Part shown: positions 1-3,473 of the stretch, one piece after another | How the letters are laid out: the number at the start of each line of letters is the position of its first letter | Position numbering within the stretch: position 1 is the first letter of the stretch | Assembly (NCBI GenBank): GCA_964564535.1 | Contig: CAZMBH010000061.1 | Span: 1 to 5,578 of the forward strand | DNA from: GWC2-37-13 sp964564535 | GTDB lineage: Bacteria; Patescibacteriota; Microgenomatia; UBA1406; GWC2-37-13 | Length of the DNA stretch: 5,578 nt | Direction: 5' to 3' | Translations under genes and position numbers: made by a program | Notes under the pieces: model-generated | What the model was told of the DNA's origin: nothing | Database searches by the model: none | Seen by the model: only the letters and a program-made list of their open reading frames with translations

Positions 1-65
1 AACTGACGATAAATCAAGTTAAAAATTATCTTATAGATAGAAATATCCCTGTCAGATTAACATGA
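1..65 (+). CDS. hisF: HisF C-terminus (imidazole glycerol phosphate synthase, cyclase subunit), partial
   Basis: Only the last 20 codons are present (in frame from base 3) and the gene continues off the left edge. The reading ends ...KNYLIDRNIPVRLT then TGA at 63-65. HisF proteins typically end in a helix followed by a G/N-I-P-V-R-L tail, which this matches. HisF is the (beta/alpha)8-barrel cyclase that, with HisH, converts PRFAR and ammonia to imidazole glycerol phosphate and AICAR. The stop overlaps the start of the next gene as ATGA, which indicates translational coupling. The identification rests on a short tail plus the perfect operon context (hisI and hisE follow). Confidence 0.8.
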   Translation, partial: LTINQVKNYLIDRNIPVRLT

Positions 66-355
66 AAAAACTTATTCCAACCATTATTCAAGATTACAAA
101 TCAAAAGCAGTTTATATGCTTGGGTATTCAAGTGTCAAATCTTTGAAAAGAACAAAAATAACTGGCTATGTTTGGTTTTGGAGCCGTAGTCGGAAAAAAC
201 TATGGATGAAGGGTGAAGAATCCGGAAACAAATTAAAAGTTAAAGAAATATATTTTGACTGTGACCAAGATTCGTTGTTAATCAAAGTTTCACTTGAAGG
301 AAAAAACGCTTGCCACTCTGGAAGTTTATCTTGTTTTTTTAATTTACTTAAATAA
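62..355 (+). CDS. hisI: Phosphoribosyl-AMP cyclohydrolase HisI
   Basis: Third step of histidine biosynthesis: Zn- and Mg-dependent ring opening of phosphoribosyl-AMP to ProFAR, in the cytoplasm. The 97 residues show the family signature: LIPTIIQDY near the N-terminus (4-12), SRSRKKLWMKGEESGN at 41-56, the metal-binding DCDQD at 66-70, and ACHSGSLSCF at 83-92. The three conserved cysteines (C67, C84, C91) are all present, so the enzyme should be active. It is slightly shorter than usual (about 105-130) but lacks nothing recognisable. The ATG at 62 overlaps the hisF stop by four bases (ATGA), which fixes the start. It is a stand-alone HisI, not the HisIE fusion found in many bacteria; hisE follows after two bases. 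Confidence 0.95.
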   Translation: MKKLIPTIIQDYKSKAVYMLGYSSVKSLKRTKITGYVWFWSRSRKKLWMKGEESGNKLKVKEIYFDCDQDSLLIKVSLEGKNACHSGSLSCFFNLLK

Positions 356-357
356 AT

Positions 358-633
358 ATGAATATAAAAAACCTTTATAAAATAATTAGGGAACGAAAGC
401 AGAAAATGCAGAATGATTCTTACGTGGCTTCCCTATTTAGATTAGGTGAAGATCGTATTATTCAAAAAGTGGGCGAAGAAGCAACAGAGGTTATTATTGC
501 TGCAAAAAATAAGAGTAAGAAGCAAATCGTTTATGAGGTATCCGATTTATTTTTTCACTTGTTAGTTCTTATAGTTTCAAATGGAATTACGTTGTCAGAT
601 ATAGAAAAAGAGCTTGGAACCCGAAATAAATAG
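358..633 (+). CDS. hisE: Phosphoribosyl-ATP pyrophosphohydrolase HisE
   Basis: Second step of histidine biosynthesis: removes pyrophosphate from phosphoribosyl-ATP, making the substrate of HisI. It is an all-alpha NTP pyrophosphohydrolase of the MazG/HisE superfamily. The 91 residues carry SYVASLF at 21-27, the Mg-binding KVGEEATEV at 37-45 (E40, E41, E44) and the second acidic helix YEVSDLFFHLL at 59-69 (E60, D63). Length is normal for the family. The ATG lies two bases after the hisI stop, with no clear Shine-Dalgarno, so coupled translation is likely. The plus-strand operon appears to end here; about 120 bases follow before the next gene. Confidence 0.95.
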   Translation: MNIKNLYKIIRERKQKMQNDSYVASLFRLGEDRIIQKVGEEATEVIIAAKNKSKKQIVYEVSDLFFHLLVLIVSNGITLSDIEKELGTRNK

Positions 634-669
634 TCATTCGTTAATAATTTCTTTTTCCATTACTCCAAA

Positions 670-698
670 CTACCACTTTTGTAGGTTATAAGCGGTAG
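670..698 (+). terminator. Weak hairpin after hisE
   Basis: CTACC-a-CTT (670-678) can pair with AAG-c-GGTAG (690-698), giving nine positions with one mismatch and an 11-base loop. The T-run expected of an intrinsic terminator is missing; the sequence after it is ACTAAAATATT. It may end the histidine operon or act in the leader of the next gene. A competing shorter pairing, CTAC with GTAG (681-684), also exists. The structure is seen; the role is a guess. Confidence 0.2.
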
Positions 699-741
699 AC
701 TAAAATATTCCTCTTATTTATTCTATTAATAAGTTACAAGA

Positions 742-751
742 AAGGAGGTGA
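742..751 (+). promoter_or_regulatory. Perfect Shine-Dalgarno site of the PUR-like gene
   Basis: AAGGAGGTGA, six bases before the ATG at 758, is fully complementary to the usual 3' end of 16S rRNA (anti-SD UCACCUCCUU). It sets the start of the downstream gene. No other gene here has anything close, so this gene is probably translated at a high rate. Confidence 0.85.
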
Positions 752-757
752 TACAAC

Positions 758-988
758 ATGGATTCCAAACCACAACCAAAACCAAAATTAAGTTCTAAGA
801 TCCTAAAATGCCCGAACAAAACCATTTTCTTCGATACTTATGAAGCAAAGAATAAAAGTAAATATTTGAGAGTTACCGAGTCACGCTATAACAAGGATAC
901 AAAGCAAAGCGTCAGATACTCAATAATATTATTTAAAGAAGATATAGAAGGATTTAAAAAGACATTGGAAGAAATAAAACTGGATTAA
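758..988 (+). CDS. Small PUR-alpha-like (DUF3276-type) nucleic-acid-binding protein
   Basis: The 76-residue protein has a Pro/Lys-rich tail (residues 1-15) followed by one compact module. That module has the beta-beta-beta-alpha pattern of bacterial PUR-alpha-like proteins: KTIFFDTYEAKNKSKYLRVTE (21-41), then a strand (RYSIILF, 53-59), then an amphipathic helix KEDIEGFKKTLEEI. Family members bind single-stranded DNA or RNA and often dimerise through this fold. The match is by pattern memory, not alignment. The start is fixed by the Shine-Dalgarno site at 742-751. It is probably a separate transcript from the histidine genes. Its stop codon abuts, base to base, the stop of the convergent AlkD gene, leaving no room for a separate terminator. 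A nucleic-acid-binding role is inferred; the precise job is unknown. Confidence 0.7.
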   Translation: MDSKPQPKPKLSSKILKCPNKTIFFDTYEAKNKSKYLRVTESRYNKDTKQSVRYSIILFKEDIEGFKKTLEEIKLD

Positions 989-1684
989 TTATTTGTTTAA
1001 GTAAAATTTTCTTTCTTTATCGGAAAATTTTTCAATCGCATAACGAAGCATTGTCCGCGGCATTGCTTTGTAGTGCTTATTAAGAAAATCTGTTTCTGTT
1101 TTTTTATTTTTTTTTCCGACTTCCCGGAGTACCCAACCAACCGCTTTGTGGATTAAATCATGTTTGTCATTGAGAAGAATATCCGCAATCTTCAATGAAT
1201 CGGTAAACTGACCCTCGTCAATAAAAGCAAAAGTAGTGATAATCGATATTCTTTTTTCCCAAAGATTTTTTGACCCTGCTAATTGATATAAAATTTTTCT
1301 ATCTTTATCGAGTAGCCAATTTCCCAAAATATAATGACAGGAAAGATCTACCAGATCCCAATTATTGATTTTCTTTGTATTTATTAAATAAAATCGTACT
1401 ACTTCTTTTTGATCTTTGATATTTGATTTTTGATATTTAAACCTTAAAATCATTAACGCACATAGTCGGTGTTCATGGATTTTACTGTCAAGTAGCTTCT
1501 GGAGATCTTTCAAATCGATCTCTTGATATTTTTTACTGATCTCACGAAGATGCGGAACCGTAATTCCCAAAAATTGATCCCCTTCCCCATATTCGCCCTT
1601 TCCTGTTTTAAAAAACCACTTTAAATTCTTTGCCCGTTCTAAATCACCGGCAGATTTTAGCTCTGTAAGTAATTTACTAAGCAT
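989..1684 (-). CDS. AlkD-like DNA alkylation repair glycosylase (HEAT-like repeats)
   Basis: AlkD enzymes excise cationic alkylated bases such as N7-methylguanine and N3-methyladenine without base flipping, wrapping DNA in tandem HEAT-like helices. The 231 residues match the family end to end: FFKTGKGEYGEGDQFLGI (24-41), NNWDLVDLS (107-115), LWEKRISIITTFAFI (141-155), DLIHKAVGWVLREVGKK (176-192) and MPRTMLRYAIE (208-218). Residues equivalent to the functional set known from Bacillus cereus AlkD are present: W109, D113, R145 and W184. An active enzyme is therefore likely. The ATG at 1684-1682 directly follows the stop of the cupin gene (TAAATG), so the two are co-transcribed. Codons for YQKSNIKDQ (84-92) come from a short AT-rich direct repeat, TTTGATATTT at 1415-1424 and 1429-1438, probably a slippage-derived linker. 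Confidence 0.93.
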   Translation of the reverse strand: MLSKLLTELKSAGDLERAKNLKWFFKTGKGEYGEGDQFLGITVPHLREISKKYQEIDLKDLQKLLDSKIHEHRLCALMILRFKYQKSNIKDQKEVVRFYLINTKKINNWDLVDLSCHYILGNWLLDKDRKILYQLAGSKNLWEKRISIITTFAFIDEGQFTDSLKIADILLNDKHDLIHKAVGWVLREVGKKNKKTETDFLNKHYKAMPRTMLRYAIEKFSDKERKFYLNK

Positions 1685-2236
1685 TTATTCTTTTTTAATT
1701 TCCCAAAAATCTGATCCTGCCGCATCCCATTTTAATCTTTGTTCATCAGGATCGGAAAAATTAAATTGACCGTTGACAAAATACCAGATGTCACCTGATC
1801 TTTTTGATACGTTGACAACACCGTGGGCAACCCCTCTTGGGACAAATACCAGCTTTGAACTTCCGTTTCCTAAAACTACTTTCATTTTAACATCTTTGGT
1901 ATTTGAATCATTTCTTAAATCCCACATTCCAAGTATCATATGGTCTTCCGGTGCAACATACCATACGTCTTCCTGTTTATAATGTAGGTGCCAGGCTTTG
2001 ATGCTACCAGGTAATAATTTTGATCTGTTGATTTGTTTGACTTTGAATTCAGGAAATTCCTGCATGTTACCCTGTTCATTGATTCTGGTCAATTCTTCAA
2101 AAGTTCCGTCTTCACCGATAAATTTTTTCACTTCAACAATCTTAACGCCATCGATCACTTTCTTTTTTGAATAGTCTTGCATATAAACTTCCTGTTTTAA
2201 TCGGACCAACACATCATTCAAACTTAAGTTTTTCAT
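1685..2236 (-). CDS. RmlC-like cupin, dTDP-4-dehydrorhamnose 3,5-epimerase family
   Basis: The RmlC family epimerises C3 and C5 of dTDP-4-keto-6-deoxyglucose on the way to dTDP-rhamnose; relatives do single epimerisations or isomerisations of nucleotide sugars. From the ATG at 2236 the product has 183 residues, normal for the family. It shows the jelly-roll core with GSIKAWHLHYKQEDVWYV (77-94, catalytic-type His83/His85), VPRGVAHGVVN (132-142) and the terminal DPDEQRLKWD (162-171). A TTG-initiated frame extends to 2287, but that part covers the promoter and inverted repeat, so I prefer 2236. The family's usual catalytic Tyr before the P-E-x-E segment seems to be Phe (F158 or F160), and the final segment is WDAAGSDFW rather than WDDPxxxIxW. 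Substrate is therefore uncertain. No rhamnose-pathway genes are nearby; alkD follows with no gap. Confidence 0.85.
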   Translation of the reverse strand: MKNLSLNDVLVRLKQEVYMQDYSKKKVIDGVKIVEVKKFIGEDGTFEELTRINEQGNMQEFPEFKVKQINRSKLLPGSIKAWHLHYKQEDVWYVAPEDHMILGMWDLRNDSNTKDVKMKVVLGNGSSKLVFVPRGVAHGVVNVSKRSGDIWYFVNGQFNFSDPDEQRLKWDAAGSDFWEIKKE

Positions 2237-2238
2237 AG

Positions 2239-2279
2239 TTATACTATAATTTCTAATATTTAATGACATTATAGTATAA
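2239..2279. promoter_or_regulatory. Divergent promoter region with perfect 12-bp inverted repeat
   Basis: TTATACTATAAT (2239-2250) is the exact reverse complement of ATTATAGTATAA (2268-2279), with a 17-base AT-rich spacer. Each arm carries -10-like hexamers: TATAAT at 2275-2280 reads towards the tRNA, and TATAAT at 2273-2268 on the minus strand reads towards the cupin gene, about 30 bases ahead of its ATG. No good -35 boxes are visible. The arms could be paired promoters, an operator for a dimeric repressor, or a stem in the cupin leader abutting the start codon. The sequence symmetry is certain; the regulatory role is inferred. Confidence 0.55.
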
Positions 2280-2293
2280 TTTAACAAATAAAA

Positions 2294-2365
2294 GCTATCG
2301 TAGCTCAGCGGTAGAGCACCCGTTTCATAAGCGGGACGTCACAGGTTCGAATCCTGTCGATAGCA
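2294..2365 (+). tRNA. tRNA with CAU anticodon (elongator Met, or Ile2 if lysidine-modified)
   Basis: A complete cloverleaf folds. Acceptor stem GCTATCG/CGATAGC (2294-2300/2358-2364), D arm GCTC/GAGC (2303-2306/2314-2317), anticodon stem CCCGT/GCGGG (2319-2323/2331-2335), loop TTCATAA with anticodon CAT at 2326-2328, variable loop ACGTC, T arm ACAGG/CCTGT with loop TTCGAAT, discriminator A2365. The 1-72 pair is G-C and the anticodon stem lacks the three consecutive G-C pairs of initiator tRNA, so this is not tRNA-fMet. Met versus Ile (k2C) cannot be settled by eye. The 3' CCA is not encoded (CCC follows the discriminator), so it must be added enzymatically. Confidence 0.96.
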
Positions 2366-2468
2366 CCCGATTGCGACACTTCGCTTACATTTTTGCGACA
2401 TGACGAGCTTCAAAACTGGGGGCTGGGGACTGTGGGAGCGCTGACGATCAGAGCTGATGGTTTGGTGG

Positions 2469-2501
2469 AAAGCTGGCCATTCTGTCAGCCGGCCAGACTT
2501 T
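2469..2501 (+). terminator. Hairpin downstream of the tRNA, possible terminator
   Basis: AAAGCTGGCC (2469-2478) pairs with GGCCAG-a-CTTT (2491-2501): ten pairs with a single bulged A and a 12-base loop. The following tract is short (one more T, then AAACAC), so termination would be weak. It may end tRNA transcription or be part of the repeat-rich patch. Confidence 0.3.
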
Positions 2502-2514
2502 TAAACACAACACG

Positions 2515-2631
2515 CCCTCGCTAATCGCTCGGGAGTCTCCTCCTCCCCTCAAAACTACGGAGGACAAGTCCGCCAGAACTCGACTCCCACAAGTCAGACT
2601 GGTATCTCATCCCTCGCTCAGTCGCTCGGGA
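2515..2631. repeat. Imperfect ~20-bp direct repeat pair, 96 bp apart
   Basis: CCCTCGCTAATCGCTCGGGA at 2515-2534 recurs at 2611-2631 with the central A/T step replaced by CAG (CCCTCGCT-CAG-TCGCTCGGGA). Each copy contains the submotif TCGCT twice and begins CCC and ends GGG, so it could also fold weakly on itself. Each is followed 45-70 bases later by a GG(A/T)GGACAAG motif. The patch may therefore be two diverged copies of a roughly 100-base unit. Origin and function are unknown. Confidence 0.55.
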
Positions 2632-2647
2632 TTCCTTTCCGCCTCCA

Positions 2648-2692
2648 CTTGCTTCCACCTTCTCCCGATTGAATCGGGATTCGGTGGACAAG
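2648..2692. repeat. Long near-perfect stem-loop
   Basis: CTTG-(ct)-TCCACC-ttc-TCCCGATT (2648-2670) pairs with AATCGGGA-ttc-GGTGGA-CAAG (2672-2692). That is 18 Watson-Crick pairs, with one symmetrical 3x3 internal loop and a two-base bulge. The apex is a single G2671 between perfect 8-base arms, so as RNA a few top pairs would open. There is no T-run after it, so it is not a normal intrinsic terminator. It could be a REP-like dispersed palindrome, a cruciform or a processed RNA element. Confidence 0.6.
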
Positions 2693-2703
2693 CCGGCGGT
2701 TTT

Positions 2704-2748
2704 CCGATTCATTCCTTTTCCGGTCGGGGGGAAGTCGGCATTTTTTTT
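2704..2748 (+). terminator. Possible intrinsic terminator just before avd
   Basis: CCGA (2704-2707), C2710 and TTCC (2712-2715) pair with GGAA (2730-2733), G2734 and TCGG (2735-2738), with small bulges and possible T-G pairs closing the loop. A run of eight T follows (2741-2748). The T-run is strong and the stem irregular. If real, it insulates the retroelement from tRNA transcription, so avd would need its own promoter in 2749-2776, where I see only AT-rich sequence and no clear -35/-10 pair. Confidence 0.35.
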
Positions 2749-2776
2749 ATTTTTGAAACCAAGTAATATTACACCT

Positions 2777-3112
2777 ATGAACATTGATAAACTTATTATC
2801 TTTCAAAAAATTTATGATTTTCTTCTTTGGCTATACCCCTTAATTAACAGAATCCCAAAAAGTCACAGACTTGTTTTAGGAAAGCATTTGGAGGAATTAG
2901 GTTTGGATTTACTATTATTATCTATTCAAGCAAATAAAATAAGAGACGATACCAGGAAAGTAATACAGCTAAAAATATCTGACGATTTGGATGAATTGCG
3001 AATTCTTATCCGGTTAACAAAAGACCTTCATTTTATGAGCATTATCCAGTACCAGTATGCGGCCGAAAAAATAAACGAGATTGGAAAAATTCTTTACGGA
3101 TGGATGAAATGA
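2777..3112 (+). CDS. avd: DGR accessory variability determinant, Avd-type four-helix bundle
   Basis: Avd forms a positively charged pentameric barrel that binds the reverse transcriptase and TR-spacer RNA and is required for cDNA synthesis in the BPP-1 system. The 111-residue product is all-helical and matches Avd-like proteins: FQKIYDFLLWLYPLINRIPKSHR (9-31, helix 1 with the family's proline-centred turn), LGKHLEELGLDLLLLSIQANK (34-54), a helix DDLDELRILIRLTKDL (69-84), and QYQYAAEKINEIGKILYGWMK (91-111). The frame is open upstream to 2669, but that extension is encoded by the GC-rich repeat patch and is unlike the family, so I start at the ATG at 2777. There is no Shine-Dalgarno. The fold is shared with 23S rRNA intervening-sequence proteins, but the position beside the TR and RT settles the role. 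Confidence 0.9.
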   Translation: MNIDKLIIFQKIYDFLLWLYPLINRIPKSHRLVLGKHLEELGLDLLLLSIQANKIRDDTRKVIQLKISDDLDELRILIRLTKDLHFMSIIQYQYAAEKINEIGKILYGWMK

Positions 3113-3140
3113 TATATTTATAAAATGGGGGAACTAAAAC

Positions 3141-3252
3141 GGGTTCCTACGTGGCGGCAATTGGAATAACACCACCAACACGGGGGCGTTCACGTTGAAT
3201 CTGAACAATACCTCGGACAATCAGAACAACAATATTGGTTTCCGCTGCGCCA
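3141..3252 (+). repeat. DGR template repeat (TR), transcribed and non-coding
   Basis: Adenine-rich in an otherwise GC-rich segment, with adenines clustered as AAC/AAT. Read in frame from 3141 it gives GFLRGGNWNNTTNTGAFT... and ends NNNIGFRCASD, the signature of C-type-lectin/FGE-fold variable repeats of DGR targets. Eleven codons are AAC or AAT, which cannot become stops whatever replaces the adenines. ACC, ACG, ATT, GAC and CAG codons are further targets and are equally safe. The 3' end, GGTTTCCGCTGCGCC (3237-3251), is free of adenine and fits the invariant anchor required for homing. The frame closes with TAA at 3135-3137 just upstream and has no start signal, so this is a template, not a gene. 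TATAAA at 3119-3124 could be a -10 for the TR RNA. Exact ends need the VR. Confidence 0.9.
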
Positions 3253-3473
3253 GTGATCAAAAAAGAGCGCCAGGATGGAGTGGCATATTTCCACGGATAT
3301 ATGTCCGGAGTCTAAAGATCACCAAGTTCCCTCTTTCCCGTGAACTGCGGGAGAACATAAAGCCCGTATTCCCCGCCGTATCAAAAAAAGAAATGACGGG
3401 GGTAAATGGGTAAAGATTAAGAGTAGCGGGTCGGAAGAAAAAAACCGGCCCGCTTTTTTGTATTTGTAATAGT
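3253..3473 (+). ncRNA. DGR RNA spacer between TR and RT, with stem-loops
   Basis: In the Bordetella DGR, the RNA just 3' of the TR folds, binds Avd-RT and supplies the internal priming site for cDNA synthesis. This stretch occupies that position. It holds a stem TTTCCCG/CGGGAGA (3334-3340/3348-3354, one T-G pair, 7-base loop), a possible CCCCG/CGGGG pairing (3371-3375/3397-3401), and the strong terminator-like hairpin at 3425-3454. The TR reading frame stays open through it to TAA at 3411-3413, without a plausible start codon. Assignment as functional RNA is by position and structure, not by sequence identity. Confidence 0.6.
3425..3459 (+). terminator. Strong intrinsic terminator between TR and RT
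   Basis: AGCGGGTCGG (3425-3434) pairs with CCGGCCCGCT (3445-3454): ten consecutive pairs with one T-G wobble, and the loop AAGAAAAAAA. The T-run starts at 3454 and continues to 3459. This is a textbook Rho-independent terminator in the plus direction. It sits 15 bases before the RT start, so most TR transcripts would end here. Alternatively the stem may be a conserved structural part of the DGR RNA. Confidence 0.75.

Larger units (their letters stand above)
2366..2776. other. Gene-free GC-rich intergenic patch rich in hairpins and repeats
   Basis: About 410 bases between the tRNA and avd contain no credible gene. The open frames that cross it give low-complexity peptides rich in Ser, Gly and Arg. 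Composition shifts sharply to GC-rich compared with both flanks, then returns to AT-rich at about 2740. It begins with an 8-base direct repeat, TTGCGACA (2371-2378 and 2393-2400). It contains a hairpin at 2469-2501, an imperfect 20-base direct repeat (2515 and 2611), a large hairpin at 2648-2692 and a terminator-like stem at 2704-2748. GGACAAG followed by GC-rich sequence also occurs twice (about 2562 and 2686). It resembles the dispersed non-coding repeats scattered in many Patescibacteria genomes, or the scar of a mobile insertion next to a tRNA. Both are inferences. Confidence 0.6.

Noticed and set aside
1415..1438. TTTGATATTT direct repeat inside alkD
   Set aside because: A short AT-rich in-frame slippage repeat coding for a linker between helices; noted with the gene but too weak for a separate element.
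1773..1982. Plus-strand open frame of 69 codons
   Set aside because: Antisense shadow of the RmlC-like cupin; no family pattern and no start signal.
2669..2776. N-terminal extension of Avd
   Set aside because: Encoded by repeat and hairpin DNA and the T-run. Avd-family similarity starts only after the ATG at 2777.
2521..2784. Minus-strand open frame of 87 codons
   Set aside because: Lies in the GC-rich repeat patch; the peptide is low-complexity Ser/Gly/Arg, typical of stop-poor GC-rich DNA.
3195..3413. TTG-initiated 72-codon gene over the TR
   Set aside because: It mirrors the target's variable-repeat frame; it has no start signal and sits where DGRs have a non-coding template.
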